The notes: generated from the sequence alone by a model not told the origin. A stretch of DNA of 64,000 nt from Methanofollis tationis (GCF_013377755.1 NZ_JABXWR010000001.1:1747104-1811103); one strand, 5' to 3'; numbered from the stretch's first letter, positions 50,573 to 59,465 are shown. Made by a program: numbers and translations.

Positions 50573-51241
50573 ATGTACATCATCATCGTTGGCCTCGGCG
50601 GGATCGGGAGAAACCTTGCGGCGATCTCGGCGGAACATGGCGATAGCGTCGTTGTCATCGATCAGGACGAGTCGAAGTGCAACGATATTCTCGACCACTA
50701 CGACGTGCTTGCGATCACCGGGGACTCCACCGACAGTTCGGTGCTGGACGACGCCGGCATCGACCGGGCCCAGAGCCTTGTTGCGACGACGAGCGACGAT
50801 GCGGTGAACCTGATGACCTGCTGGCTCGCAAAGCGCTACAACGTCACGAACGTCGTCTCCATCGTGAACCAGAAGCAGCACTCCGCATTTTTCAAGGAGG
50901 TCGGGGTGAAGATCAGCGAGAACCCCGACGAGCTGGTGGCGACCCGTCTGTACTACTGGGCCGAGAACCCGAACCTGCAGCAGCTCGCCTCGATCCCCGG
51001 CGGGACGATCTTCGAGTTCGTGGCAGAGGATGGGGCGCCCTTCATCGACCACGAGATCAGGGAACTCGAGGTGAAAAACTTCGTCTTCATCGCCATCCGC
51101 CGGGCCGGGGGCGAGTTGATCATCCCGAGCGGAAATGTGAGGATCCGGCCGGGCGACTCGATCACGGTTTTCACGAAGAAAGAGGCCGAACGGGAGTGCC
51201 TTGATATCCTGAACCGGCAGCTGAAAAAAGCAGAAGACTAA
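50573..51241 (+). CDS. TrkA-like RCK protein
   Basis: 222 residues: Rossmann-type TrkA-N domain with GLGGIG (7-12) and VVIDQDES, then a TrkA-C domain (about 140-215; GNVRIRPGDSITVF). The layout is the single-copy, regulatory-subunit form that gates K+ uptake via NAD(H) or nucleotide binding. No TrkH/KtrB channel gene is adjacent. The ATG at 50573 begins the homologous region, with GGTG 4-7 bases upstream. Confidence 0.9.
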   Translation: MYIIIVGLGGIGRNLAAISAEHGDSVVVIDQDESKCNDILDHYDVLAITGDSTDSSVLDDAGIDRAQSLVATTSDDAVNLMTCWLAKRYNVTNVVSIVNQKQHSAFFKEVGVKISENPDELVATRLYYWAENPNLQQLASIPGGTIFEFVAEDGAPFIDHEIRELEVKNFVFIAIRRAGGELIIPSGNVRIRPGDSITVFTKKEAERECLDILNRQLKKAED

Positions 51242-51335
51242 AACCGATCCCCCGGATTACATATCTCCGGACACTATTTTCAGATCTCTTATTTTCACCG
51301 GAGAGGGCAGGGGGGTCTCCCTGCTGCAGGTCAGT

Positions 51336-51665
51336 TCACTGCGGCATGCCGCCCGGGGATCTGCCGCCGGGCTGACCGGTTCCGGAGGCGCCCGCATAGG
51401 TGACGATGCCCGAGATCGTCACCCCGGTCACCTGAGTGCCGGCAGTGCAGGTTCCCCCCGTATACAGGCCGTCGGCGACCGTGCCGGTCGAACTGCCGCC
51501 CGAGTACAACCCATAGGGTCAACTACCCCGGCCTGAAGTCCGGGGACTCTTTGCGGAGTTATTTGAACCGTTTGAATCGAGGCCGTCGCCCGCGGCATCG
51601 ATGATGACGTATCAGCCATTGATGTACAGATGGTAGGTGCCTGAGGCTTCAAAGGCGTTCTGCCC
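51336..51665 (-). pseudogene. Broken cell-surface carbohydrate-binding (Cthe_2159-like) protein gene
   Basis: On the minus strand, 51665 to about 51563 encodes pieces such as FEASGTYHLYING, a TGA, then YVIIDAAGDGLDSNG, matching the repeat pattern of Cthe_2159-type beta-helix proteins. After about 50 bases of unrelated sequence (the hairpin at 51526-51545) the reading resumes as GLYSGGSSTGTVADGLYTGG and runs to a stop at 51336, the typical C-terminus of the same family. The N-terminal part, about 100 residues of the middle and the reading frame are lost. The surface protein is not functional. Confidence 0.6.
51517..51560 (-). mobile_element. Relic resembling an IS200/IS605 (TnpB-type) right end
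   Basis: On the minus strand the sequence has the hairpin CCCCGG-acttcagg-CCGGGG (51526-51545) followed by tagttgac. Hairpins of this form followed by TTGAC-like bases mark the right ends of IS200/IS605 and IS1341 elements, where they also form the 3' part of the TnpB omega-RNA. It interrupts the surface-protein remnant. No tnpA or tnpB is present, so this is a scar or solo end. Confidence 0.5.
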
Positions 51666-51786
51666 GGGCCGGCCGTTTATAATAGGGCGATGACGAAAAG
51701 GAGCCGGAAACGCCCGGATGGTGTAAAAAATGGAGGGGGAAACCGCAGAGACCTGCCTGGGTTTTATGGTGCCGCAGATCCCTGTT

Positions 51787-52983
51787 TCACCCGAGGGAGT
51801 CTTTGAGGTGCTTGAGTTCGAGGAGGAGTTTCGGGTTGCGCTTGATGATCTCCTTCAGGAGGGCCATCACGGTGATCTCGCTGAAGTTGATCCCTTCGAT
51901 GGAGCGGGCGAGGGTGTTCATCTTCTCGTCCGAGAGGGTGATGAAATACTCTTTCACCCGGTAGTTGCGCTCAAGGGTGCGGCCCATTTTTGAACTCCGC
52001 CAGCCCTCGTCATAGGGCATCAGGGCCGCCTTCGAGGCGTCGCCTGCGGCGATCGCCTTCGCCGCCACTTCGGCGGCCATTCTGCCGGTGATCATGGCGT
52101 TGCCGATACCGCCGCCGGTGATTGGGTCGACGACCCGTGCAGCGTCGCCCACGATCATCAGGCCGTCAGCGACCGTGCAGGGGAGGGGCCTGCTCACCGG
52201 GTCCCCGCCAAAGACGCACTCGATGATCCTGCCCTCAGGATAGCGCTCCTTCATGAAGCGGTCGAGGTAGTCTTTCGCCCTCATGCCGGGCTTTGACTTC
52301 GACGCCGGGATGCCGACGCCGATATTCGCGCTCCGTTCCCCCTTGGCAAACACCCATAGGTAGCCCTGGGGGGCGACCTCCTCGCCGAGGTAGAAGTCGT
52401 TGGAATGGGGGTCGATGTCGATCCCGGTGACGAGGTACTGGGCGCAGCTCATCATCTCACGGAGGGGGAGGGTCGTGTCGATCCCGCACCAGCGGGCGAA
52501 CTTTGACTCGACACCGTCGGCGGCGATGGTGACCTTCGCCCTGATGGCGCACCGCTTCCCGCAGAACTCCACCGTCGCCCCGCAGACGCGTCCCTCTTCG
52601 ATGATCGGTGCCACTGCCCGTGTCTTCACAAAGACATCGGCCCCTGCCTCAGATGCCTTCCAGACAAGTTCCCGGTCGAAGAACTTCCGGTCGAGGACAT
52701 AGCCGACCTCGGTGCCGGCCCGTCCCTCATCGAGGGCGATGGAGGTGCCGTCAGGGGCGACGATCCTGGCCCGCTGGATATCGGCAGAGATCCAGCGGGG
52801 GTCTGGCTCCATGAACTCTTTTAAGAGTTCTTTTCCGATCCCTTCGGCACAGCGAACCGGCGCACCGATCGCCGGCCGCTTCTCGATGATACATGCGGAG
52901 AGGCCGGCCTTTGCGGCGGTCCATGCCGCGAGCGCTCCGCCGGGGCCGCCGCCGATGACGAGAATATCGTATTCACTCTTCAT
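51787..52983 (-). CDS. Geranylgeranyl reductase family flavoprotein
   Basis: 398 residues. FAD motif [11 protein letters not shown] near the N-terminus, PVRCAEGIG and [14 protein letters not shown], then [19 protein letters not shown] at about 280-298. Archaeal members saturate the isoprenoid chains of archaeol lipids (digeranylgeranylglycerophospholipid reductase) or related prenyl groups. The ferredoxin gene directly upstream overlaps it by 11 bases and is a likely electron donor. Confidence 0.92.
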   Translation of the reverse strand: MKSEYDILVIGGGPGGALAAWTAAKAGLSACIIEKRPAIGAPVRCAEGIGKELLKEFMEPDPRWISADIQRARIVAPDGTSIALDEGRAGTEVGYVLDRKFFDRELVWKASEAGADVFVKTRAVAPIIEEGRVCGATVEFCGKRCAIRAKVTIAADGVESKFARWCGIDTTLPLREMMSCAQYLVTGIDIDPHSNDFYLGEEVAPQGYLWVFAKGERSANIGVGIPASKSKPGMRAKDYLDRFMKERYPEGRIIECVFGGDPVSRPLPCTVADGLMIVGDAARVVDPITGGGIGNAMITGRMAAEVAAKAIAAGDASKAALMPYDEGWRSSKMGRTLERNYRVKEYFITLSDEKMNTLARSIEGINFSEITVMALLKEIIKRNPKLLLELKHLKDSLG

Positions 52984-53161
52984 CGGTCACCTCCAGGGCT
53001 CCGAGCGGGCAGGCCTTCGTACACAGCCCGCAGCCGATGCAGGCGCCGGTATCGACGGTCAGGTAGGCATCGACCAGTTCGAGAGCCCCTTCAGGGCAGA
53101 CCGATACGCAGGCACCGCAATAGCCACATATCTCCCGGTGAATCGTAAGCATTGTACTCAA
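52973..53161 (-). CDS. 2[4Fe-4S] ferredoxin
   Basis: 62 residues with two CxxCxxCxxxCP-type clusters: [12 protein letters not shown] and [16 protein letters not shown] at 53161 has GGGAGG 7 bases upstream and gives MSTMLTIH; an ATG at 53152 is the alternative but is too far from that site. It overlaps the geranylgeranyl reductase gene and probably supplies its electrons. The 117 bases upstream (53162-53278) hold the promoter (gatactatt on the minus strand). Confidence 0.92.
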   Translation of the reverse strand: MSTMLTIHREICGYCGACVSVCPEGALELVDAYLTVDTGACIGCGLCTKACPLGALEVTDEE

Positions 53162-53278
53162 TAATTATCCTCCCCGTCCATTAATAGTATCTTCCGATCC
53201 CTGCCGCAGTCGTTCACCAGGTTTTGTTAACGCGATGTCGCTCCACCCGTTTTTCATGCCCAAAATAGCGGGTTCTGC

Positions 53279-54433
53279 TCACATCCGGCAGACCTCGATC
53301 TGTCTTCCGCTCTCTGTCATGTAGGCGGCGATACGCCCGACGGTGTGCTCGACCATCCCGCCTGAGGTGAGGACCAGGGAGTTCTCGCCGTTCACCGCCC
53401 GCAGCAGGCACTTGTCTATGACGCCGTAGGTGAAGTCGAGGGCGATCTTCTCGTCACCAGCGAACCGTTTCGCCTTCGTGCCCATCGCTCCGACCCGCTC
53501 CACCGTCCCGGAAGAGAGGAGCGTTTTCACCCGGTCTGCCGCCCCGTCGCCGACGTCGGCGATGTAGATCCTGCCGTGACCGTCAGGGGAGACGCGGCCG
53601 AGCACCTGCCGCTCGACAAGGTCGGTGAAGGCGAGAGCGTTTCCGGGTGGCGCCTCCCGCGAGAGAACGCCGCGCCCGGCAAGTTCCCTGAAGAGGTCCA
53701 TCACCACCGGGGGCTTGAGCCTCGCCCGGTGCAGGAGCGCGACGTCGGAAAAGAGCGCCTCTGCCGTGCCCGTGCTGAGCACCTCGCCCTGGTCCATCAG
53801 GACCACGGTGTCGGCCCAGCGGTATGCGAGTTCCACGTCGTGCGTCGAGAGGATCACCGTCCGCCCGCTGTGGTTCACCTCGTCGAGCAGGTCCATCACC
53901 TCCTCGGCGGTCGCGGGGTCCAGCGAACTTGTCGGTTCGTCGAAGACGATCACCTCCGGGTCCATGGCAAGCACGCCGGCGATCGCCACCCTCTTCTTCT
54001 CCCCGCCTGAGAGGTGGTGGGGCGGGCGTTTCTCGAAGCCGACGAGCCCGACATCGTGCAGGGCCCTGGCGACGACGCTTTTCACCCGGTCCGCCGGCAT
54101 CCCGAGGTTCACCGGCCCAAAAGCCACGTCCTGCCAGACCGTCGGGGCGAAGAGCTGGGCGTCTGAGTTCTGGAATACAAGCCCCACCTTGCGGCGGACC
54201 TCCCGCAGGGACCGGGTGTCGTAGGCGAGCGCCTCGCCGTCGAGGAGCACCCGCCCCTTCGTTGGCCTCAGGGTGCCGTTGCACATCAGGAGAAGAGTTG
54301 TCTTTCCGGCCCCGTTCGGGCCGACGAGTGCGACCTTCTCCCCTTTTTTCACGGCGATGCTGATCCCTCTGAGGGACTCGGGGCCGTCCTGATAGGCGAA
54401 GTGGACGTCCTGGAATTCAAGTGCACAGGTCAT
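53279..54433 (-). CDS. cbiO: Cobalt/nickel ECF transporter ATPase CbiO
   Basis: 384 residues. ABC ATPase domain (1-260) with Walker A GPNGAGKTT, Q-loop (LVFQNSDAQLF), signature LSGGEKKRVAIAG, Walker B VIVFDEPTSSLD and His of the switch (STHD). The C-terminal 110 residues (from about 270) are an extra domain common to methanogen CbiO proteins. It powers the CbiMNQO importer for Co2+ or Ni2+, needed for corrinoids and F430/CODH. The ATG at 54433 follows GAGG at proper spacing; an ATG two codons earlier is possible. Confidence 0.94.
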   Translation of the reverse strand: MTCALEFQDVHFAYQDGPESLRGISIAVKKGEKVALVGPNGAGKTTLLLMCNGTLRPTKGRVLLDGEALAYDTRSLREVRRKVGLVFQNSDAQLFAPTVWQDVAFGPVNLGMPADRVKSVVARALHDVGLVGFEKRPPHHLSGGEKKRVAIAGVLAMDPEVIVFDEPTSSLDPATAEEVMDLLDEVNHSGRTVILSTHDVELAYRWADTVVLMDQGEVLSTGTAEALFSDVALLHRARLKPPVVMDLFRELAGRGVLSREAPPGNALAFTDLVERQVLGRVSPDGHGRIYIADVGDGAADRVKTLLSSGTVERVGAMGTKAKRFAGDEKIALDFTYGVIDKCLLRAVNGENSLVLTSGGMVEHTVGRIAAYMTESGRQIEVCRM

Positions 54434-54441
54434 GGTCATCC

Positions 54442-55227
54442 TCAGAATATCGTGGCGCCCCGCGCGGCGATTGCCACCGCCGTGCAGAGGCAGAGATATG
54501 CGGCGACGAGGGCGATCTGGCGGCGACTCGCCCCCTCCGTCTCCTCGCCGGCGGCGAAGACGCCGTCGTAACACCGGGCGTCCATGGCGACGATCAGTTC
54601 TTCGCCTTTCTCCCACGCCCGCACAAAGAGCATTCCGGCCAGCATCGCAAACGAGGCGATCGCGTTGGTGAAACTGACATAGCCGTGGCGCATCTCCTGG
54701 GCGTTGCGGGTCGCCACCGCCTCGCCGATCAGGACGAAGATGAAGTGGTAGATGAGCATGGAGAGGTCGACGAACTCCCGCGGCAGGCGAAGCGACCGCA
54801 TCACCGTGAAGATCTCCGCCATCGGGGTGGTGAGGGCGATGAAGAAGAGGGCGCACATCCCGGAAAAGGTCCGGGCAAGGATGAGGGCGGCAAGGTTTGC
54901 CGATCCGGTCGTCGCCGTCAGGGTGAGCGGGCCGATCGCTGCGGCCCAGAGCGTCTCCCCGCCCCCGGAGAGGAAGAGGATCACCGCCGCCGAGATCGTC
55001 GCAAAGGAGAGCGGGATGGTGAGGAGGTGTGCGTAGAACCTGATCGGGGTCCGGGCGACGCCGACGGTGATTGCCGCCATGGTGGCGGCGATAAACGCTG
55101 GGCCGAGTGGAGAGGGAGAGAGGAGGCCGAGGAGGATGGCGCCGCCGCCGACGAGGAGTTTGAGGCGTGTGTCCAGATGGCGCAGGGCGCTGCGGTGGGC
55201 ATGGTCCTCCAGTATGTTCTCCATCAA
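54442..55227 (-). CDS. cbiQ: Cobalt/nickel ECF transporter T component CbiQ
   Basis: 261 residues, about six membrane helices with the CbiQ coupling motifs near the C-terminus (FVRAWEKGEELIVAMDARCYDG; the Ala-Arg-Gly-type helices that contact the ATPase). Begins MMENILEDHAHRSALRHLDTRLK. It links CbiMN to CbiO. It is 8 bases upstream of cbiO and 48 bases after cbiN. Confidence 0.93.
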   Translation of the reverse strand: MMENILEDHAHRSALRHLDTRLKLLVGGGAILLGLLSPSPLGPAFIAATMAAITVGVARTPIRFYAHLLTIPLSFATISAAVILFLSGGGETLWAAAIGPLTLTATTGSANLAALILARTFSGMCALFFIALTTPMAEIFTVMRSLRLPREFVDLSMLIYHFIFVLIGEAVATRNAQEMRHGYVSFTNAIASFAMLAGMLFVRAWEKGEELIVAMDARCYDGVFAAGEETEGASRRQIALVAAYLCLCTAVAIAARGATIF

Positions 55228-55275
55228 TCGGTCAGTCTCCTCTGCACCCCGGCGATTGCAAAAATGGGGGAGATT

Positions 55276-55569
55276 TTATTCTGTAGTGATCTGACGTCCT
55301 CGGTAATAATACCCGAAGAAGAATCCGATGATGATCGCCCCGATCGCTGCCTGGAGGCTGAAGAACAGCGACTCGATCTCGCCGCTGGGGGGTTCGTACA
55401 CGGGCGACGCCCATGGCTCGTAACTGTTCCCGCTCATCTGCATGATCACGTCTTCGGCCTCACCATCGGCCCCGCCCCATTCGTGCTCCCCGGTGTTGAG
55501 GACGACAATGAACGATCCCGCAAAGAGGAGAACGATCAGGAGCGCTGCGATCTCCGCGAGGTACTTCAT
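55276..55569 (-). CDS. cbiN: Cobalt/nickel transporter small subunit CbiN
   Basis: 97 residues with one membrane helix at each end ([17 protein letters not shown] and [21 protein letters not shown]) and an external loop with [16 protein letters not shown]. Typical CbiN layout. It starts in the end of cbiM (ATGA, 4-base overlap). Confidence 0.9.
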   Translation of the reverse strand: MKYLAEIAALLIVLLFAGSFIVVLNTGEHEWGGADGEAEDVIMQMSGNSYEPWASPVYEPPSGEIESLFFSLQAAIGAIIIGFFFGYYYRGRQITTE

Positions 55570-56261
55570 GCCATCGCCCCCCTCAGGCGGGCGACCGCCG
55601 ATGCCGAGAGGACGTCGAGTTTTGTCAGGATCTCGCCGCGCACGGCAATGATATACTTGAAGACCAGGGCGATGACCACGCCTTCGATGATCGCAAGCGG
55701 CACCTGGGTGACGGCGAAGACGGTGGCGAAGGCGATGAACGAGGTGACGAAACCGCCGCTCTCGGCCGGGAAGGCGAGGGCGAGCTGCACCGAGGTGACG
55801 ACGTAGGTGAAGAGGTCGGCGAGGGCCGCTGCAAGGAAGACGGTGACGTAGGTGTTGAGGTCTGCCTTTGTACAGCTCTTATAGATTGCCCATCCGACGA
55901 TCGGGCCGGCGATGCCCATCGAGAAGACATTCGCCCCGAGGGTGGTGAGGCCGCCGTGGGCGAGGAAGATCGCCTGGTACAGCAGGACAATCAGCCCGAG
56001 CACCGAGGTGATGAAGGGCCCGAAGAGGATCGCCCCGAGGCCGGTGCCGGTCGGGTGGGAGCAGCTCCCGGTCACCGAGGGCAGCTTCAGGGAGGAAAGC
56101 ACGAAGACAAAGGCCCCGGCAACGGCAAGGAGGGGGAGCGTCTCACGGTTTTCCCGTATGAGTATTCTCATCTGATACATCCCGTAGACGATGAACGGGG
56201 CCGATACGATGAACCAGAACAGACACCATTCTGGTGGGAGAAATCCTTCCATAATATGCAT
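55566..56261 (-). CDS. cbiM: Cobalt/nickel transporter substrate-binding membrane subunit CbiM
   Basis: 231 residues starting [13 protein letters not shown]: the N-terminal Met-His of the mature protein chelates the metal in this family. [17 protein letters not shown] carries further conserved His. About seven membrane helices. First gene of the operon cbiMNQO. The promoter region contains two exact copies of an 8-bp sequence. Confidence 0.94.
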   Translation of the reverse strand: MHIMEGFLPPEWCLFWFIVSAPFIVYGMYQMRILIRENRETLPLLAVAGAFVFVLSSLKLPSVTGSCSHPTGTGLGAILFGPFITSVLGLIVLLYQAIFLAHGGLTTLGANVFSMGIAGPIVGWAIYKSCTKADLNTYVTVFLAAALADLFTYVVTSVQLALAFPAESGGFVTSFIAFATVFAVTQVPLAIIEGVVIALVFKYIIAVRGEILTKLDVLSASAVARLRGAMA

Positions 56262-56266
56262 GATGA

Positions 56267-56324
56267 TACCCCTACAACATATTTTGTTTTAAAGTAAACT
56301 TTATTTTGTATTCTCGTACCCCTA
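56267..56324 (-). promoter_or_regulatory. cbiM promoter with repeated TAGGGGTA sites
   Basis: TAGGGGTA occurs on the minus strand at 56267-56274, 5 bases before the cbiM ATG, and again at 56317-56324; the copies start 50 bases apart. Between them lies AT-rich DNA with a TATA-like element (caaaataaag, near 56300). The copies would flank the start site, a possible metal-responsive operator pair. No cobalamin-riboswitch features are seen. No gene is evident in 56325-56469. Confidence 0.4.
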
Positions 56325-56469
56325 TTTAATAGTGGCTCTTTTGCACGATCTGGATTTGCTCATCCTATCGTCGTCAAAGTGCAAAAAAGAGTTGAATTTC
56401 ATGGGTAATACGGATTTTTTTGGGTCTGCAGGGCGTGCACGTCGCCCCTCTCCCGGTGCGGGAGCGCAT

Positions 56470-57588
56470 TCACGGCAGGGTGAAGGTGCCGTATTTTCCG
56501 CCACCGCCGGGCACGAGCGCCACCCGCCCCTCCCTGAAGGCGGCGATCCCGACGGCGACCGCGGGGTCGACGGCGGCGATCCTGTCAATCGGGACCTCGG
56601 TGAGGATGGCGATCTCGGTGCCGAGTGTGTCGGTGAGGCGCCGGTAGCGCTCCTCAACTCCCTTTGTGAAGGCCGAGCATGTGCCGCAGACGACCCTAAC
56701 AATCTCTCCCAGGGGGATCACATGGTAGTACGGCGGGCGGTCCAGCGGGGCGTGCATACCGCCGAGTTCCCGCGCCCGGTCAGCGACTCCTTTCTTGATC
56801 GCACCGCCGTCGTCCGGGCAGGTCCACCCGGCAGCTGCGGCCTCTTCGAGGGTGTACTGGCGGTAGCACCGGGTGCAGGCGGTCCGGTTGTACTTTCCTT
56901 CCTCCGGGAAAAACCCGGCGTTCAGGGTGATCCGTCCCTGCCGCACGGCATTGAAGGCAGCCTTCGGCGTTGCACCGGCGATCTCGAGACGGTTGAACTC
57001 CCGCCCGAGTTTTGTCGGGTGAACCGAATGGGCGTCAGAGTTCGTGAGGAACGGCACGCCGTCGAGGTCTGGGATCCCGGCCCCGTAGGACGAATCGGCT
57101 GAGAGCCCGAGTTCAAGAAAATCGATCGGCTCTTCCCCGTAGCAGGAGGCAACCGAGTTATGGGCGGCATACAGGGAGGTCCACGGAGTGAAGGCATGGG
57201 CCGGACCGATCAGGCCGCCGAGGTCGTGGACGGCCGCGGCGATCGCTTCGCCGGTGAGTTTTACATGGGGGCGGCCCGAGGTGGTGATGTCCCGGGAATG
57301 CGGGGCAAGGCGGTCATGGAGTTCGGCAAACTGCGCAAACTCATCCATGATGATGAGGTGATGGACACGCCCCTGTCCTTCGACCTCGGCGGTGGGCAGA
57401 ACGACGATCCCGGCATCGCTCTCGAACGCCTCCCAGGCGCGCCGCCATTCCAGGTGGAGGGCATCCCCGCTCCCGAGCACGCCGATTCCCTTGCTGGCGG
57501 CGCCAGCAAGGAGTGAAGAGGGCGAGACCTTTGGAGAGGTCGCCATAGAAAAGGGTGAATGGATATGGAGGTCGGCGTAGACGTCCAT
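56470..57588 (-). CDS. Endonuclease Q family protein (PHP-domain DNA repair nuclease)
   Basis: 372 residues. N-terminal PHP fold with DLHIHSPFS and later metal ligands (PTAEVEG, GPAHAFTPW, LTNSDAHSVHPTKLG), then a C-terminal helical part. EndoQ cuts 5' of uracil, hypoxanthine and abasic sites in DNA. A zinc ribbon usually follows: CTRCYRQYT is present, but the second pair reads CPDDGG rather than CPxCG, so one Cys is missing. The ATG at 57588 lies one base after the PAC2-like stop, in the translation/proteostasis operon. Confidence 0.85.
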   Translation of the reverse strand: MDVYADLHIHSPFSMATSPKVSPSSLLAGAASKGIGVLGSGDALHLEWRRAWEAFESDAGIVVLPTAEVEGQGRVHHLIIMDEFAQFAELHDRLAPHSRDITTSGRPHVKLTGEAIAAAVHDLGGLIGPAHAFTPWTSLYAAHNSVASCYGEEPIDFLELGLSADSSYGAGIPDLDGVPFLTNSDAHSVHPTKLGREFNRLEIAGATPKAAFNAVRQGRITLNAGFFPEEGKYNRTACTRCYRQYTLEEAAAAGWTCPDDGGAIKKGVADRARELGGMHAPLDRPPYYHVIPLGEIVRVVCGTCSAFTKGVEERYRRLTDTLGTEIAILTEVPIDRIAAVDPAVAVGIAAFREGRVALVPGGGGKYGTFTLP

Positions 57589-57589
57589 A

Positions 57590-58333
57590 TTATCCGATGT
57601 AGTTGAGGGACTCTTCTTCGTGGCCCTTCTCGATCTCCTGGTACTTCTCCAGGATCTTCTCCATCTCCGCGGCGTGCTCGGCAAGCCGCGCTGGATCGAC
57701 CCTGATCCCGAGAAGTCTGGAGAGGACGATGAGCACCTCGGTGGCGCTCTTCGGGTCAACAAGGTAGCCCGGGGTTTCCCCCATCAGGCAGACCCCCTCG
57801 ATCCCGTGGCGCTTTGCAAGGCCGAGAAGAAGGCCGGACGCCCCGACGATGCCGCCGGGCTCTCCGCCGGTCATGACCGCCCCTGCCGCCGTAATCTCAG
57901 CGACGAGGTCGTCGTCGTTCACCGCTCCGAGCACCCGCGGCTCATCAATGATCTGACCGACGCCGTAGCCGCCGAGGGTGTACACCCGTTTGACGCCGAG
58001 TTCCTCTGCAACGTCGAGATATGACTCGCAGAGGAGGTAGTGCCCCTCGTTCGAAGTGCTCTGGTAGTCGCCGATCAGAAAGGCGATCGACTGCTCTTTC
58101 CCTTTCCAGAGATAGATCTCGTTGTTCGGCAGGCGCACAACGCCGCCTGGCTCGATGAGCACCTGCGGTGGGAAGAATATGGAGGTGATCTCGACGATCC
58201 GCTCGGCTTTCAGTTCCTGGATCAGGTGCTCGACGACGAGTTTGCCGACCTGCCCTATGCCTGGCAGGCCCTCGACGAGCACATCGGCCTTTAACTCGTC
58301 ATCGGTATCGAACTCGATCTCTATCTCGTCCAT
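57590..58333 (-). CDS. Proteasome assembly chaperone family (PAC2-like) protein
   Basis: 247 residues of the PAC2/PbaA family. The conserved start VLVEGLPGIGQVGKLV and the YTLGGYGVG motif near 137 are present. The C-terminal coiled tail (HAAEMEKILEKYQEIEKGHEEE) ends in NYIG; archaeal PbaA uses a HbYX-like C-terminus to bind proteasome alpha rings, and here the tail is not an exact HbYX match. It overlaps nop10 by 13 bases. Confidence 0.9.
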   Translation of the reverse strand: MDEIEIEFDTDDELKADVLVEGLPGIGQVGKLVVEHLIQELKAERIVEITSIFFPPQVLIEPGGVVRLPNNEIYLWKGKEQSIAFLIGDYQSTSNEGHYLLCESYLDVAEELGVKRVYTLGGYGVGQIIDEPRVLGAVNDDDLVAEITAAGAVMTGGEPGGIVGASGLLLGLAKRHGIEGVCLMGETPGYLVDPKSATEVLIVLSRLLGIRVDPARLAEHAAEMEKILEKYQEIEKGHEEESLNYIG

Positions 58334-58482
58334 GATTGTGCCTCTCTCCTGTAGGCGCCGTAGCGGTCTTCAGGCGAATACCGCGCGGGATGGGCGGTCC
58401 GTGTCGGCTCTCCGCAGACCGGACAGCAGATAAAAAGAGTATAGCGGTGATCCCGCTCACAGTACCGGATCCGCCCGCTCAT
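58321..58482 (-). CDS. nop10: H/ACA RNP component Nop10
   Basis: A 53-residue gene. It reads M-S-G-R-I-R-Y-C and continues through CCPVCGEPTRTAHPARYSPEDRYGAYRR, which is the Nop10 consensus (CPxCG, AHPxRFSPEDxYGxYRR). Nop10 supports Cbf5 in RNA-guided pseudouridylation. The first zinc pair is not CxxC but C-E-R-D-H (Cys8, His12), while Cys20-x2-Cys23 is intact. It overlaps aIF2alpha by 4 bases and the PAC2-like gene by 13, exactly the archaeal gene order. Confidence 0.9.
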   Translation of the reverse strand: MSGRIRYCERDHRYTLFICCPVCGEPTRTAHPARYSPEDRYGAYRREAQSWTR

Positions 58483-59267
58483 GCACTCTTTGCCTTCTGC
58501 TTTCTCACGAATTTTGCGGCGTCGCCTGCACGCTCCATGACGCCGATCGCGGCCTTCGCTGCCTTCTCGATCGCTCGCTCACCCCGTTTATAATCCGGGG
58601 CGGTGACTTTGATCCGGTAGTTCGGTGCACCCAGATAGGTGAGATCGATCTCCACGTCATCGATCTTCGGCTGTGCGCTCCTGAGGGCGCGGCGGATGAT
58701 GTTGACGCCGTCCGGTTTCATGGACGTGAGGACGAGGGTGCCGGTGATCGTCACCTTCGATATCTTCACGTTCTCCCCGGCAACCGTCTTGAGGGCTTCG
58801 TTGACACTCTTTGAGAAGCCGAACTTCTTCAGGGCGGCTTCGCCTTCTGTGACGATCTCCTCAAATGCGGGGTAGAGGAGTCCGAAATGAGTGTAGAATA
58901 CCTCCTTGATGGCGTGTGGTTCGGTTCCGGTCGCCTCGGCGACAAAACCGATCCATTTCTCGGCCTTCTGCTCGTTCTTCCACTCCTGGATCTTCTCGCG
59001 GCGCTGGTGCTCGTTGACATCCTTTAAGGAGAGGTCGATATGACCCCTGTCGGTATCGACGTTGAGGACCTTGCAGACGATTTTCTGGCCTTCACGGACA
59101 AAATCACGGATATATTTGATCCAGCCGGTGGCGATCTCGGAGATATGGATGAGTCCTTTTTTGTTCTCGTATTCGTCCAGACGCACAAATGCCACGAAGT
59201 CTTTGACGTCCTCAACCGTGCAGACGACGAGTTCGCCCTCCTCCGGCCATTCATTAATCTCGTGCAT
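58479..59267 (-). CDS. Translation initiation factor aIF2 alpha subunit
   Basis: 262 residues. N-terminal S1-type OB fold (MHEINEWPEEGELVVCTVEDVKDF, LIHISEIA), a helical middle domain (HQRREKIQEWKNEQKAEKW) and a C-terminal alpha-beta domain (VTITGTLVLTSM). It is part of the aIF2 heterotrimer that brings initiator tRNA to the ribosome. Gap of 9 bases from eS27. Confidence 0.95.
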   Translation of the reverse strand: MHEINEWPEEGELVVCTVEDVKDFVAFVRLDEYENKKGLIHISEIATGWIKYIRDFVREGQKIVCKVLNVDTDRGHIDLSLKDVNEHQRREKIQEWKNEQKAEKWIGFVAEATGTEPHAIKEVFYTHFGLLYPAFEEIVTEGEAALKKFGFSKSVNEALKTVAGENVKISKVTITGTLVLTSMKPDGVNIIRRALRSAQPKIDDVEIDLTYLGAPNYRIKVTAPDYKRGERAIEKAAKAAIGVMERAGDAAKFVRKQKAKSA

Positions 59268-59276
59268 CTAACTGTC

Positions 59277-59465
59277 TCACTGGAGTTCTGCTTTGATCTC
59301 CGCCTTGATGACGGCCTTTCCGCCGGTCGGCTCGGCGAGCACATGCCCGCAGACCGCGCAGTCCACGACGGTGCTGGCCTTCTCAAAGATCACCTGTTCA
59401 TTCTCGCAGTCCGGGCACTTGACCCGGTAAAATTTGCTCCTGTTCTCGCGGTGCTGACGTACCAT
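59277..59465 (-). CDS. rps27e: Ribosomal protein S27e (eS27)
   Basis: 62 residues with a C4 zinc finger: [24 protein letters not shown] in pieces (CxxC x14 CxxC). Normal length for archaeal eS27. Between eL42 and aIF2alpha, the conserved archaeal order. Confidence 0.95.
   Translation of the reverse strand: MVRQHRENRSKFYRVKCPDCENEQVIFEKASTVVDCAVCGHVLAEPTGGKAVIKAEIKAELQ

Noticed and set aside
51730-51993. 87-residue plus-strand frame next to the surface-protein remnant
   Set aside because: Mostly antisense to the 3' end of the geranylgeranyl reductase gene; no family resemblance.
56262-56469. Cobalamin riboswitch upstream of cbiM
   Set aside because: No B12-box-like sequence or paired arms could be found; only AT-rich DNA with the repeated 8-mer.
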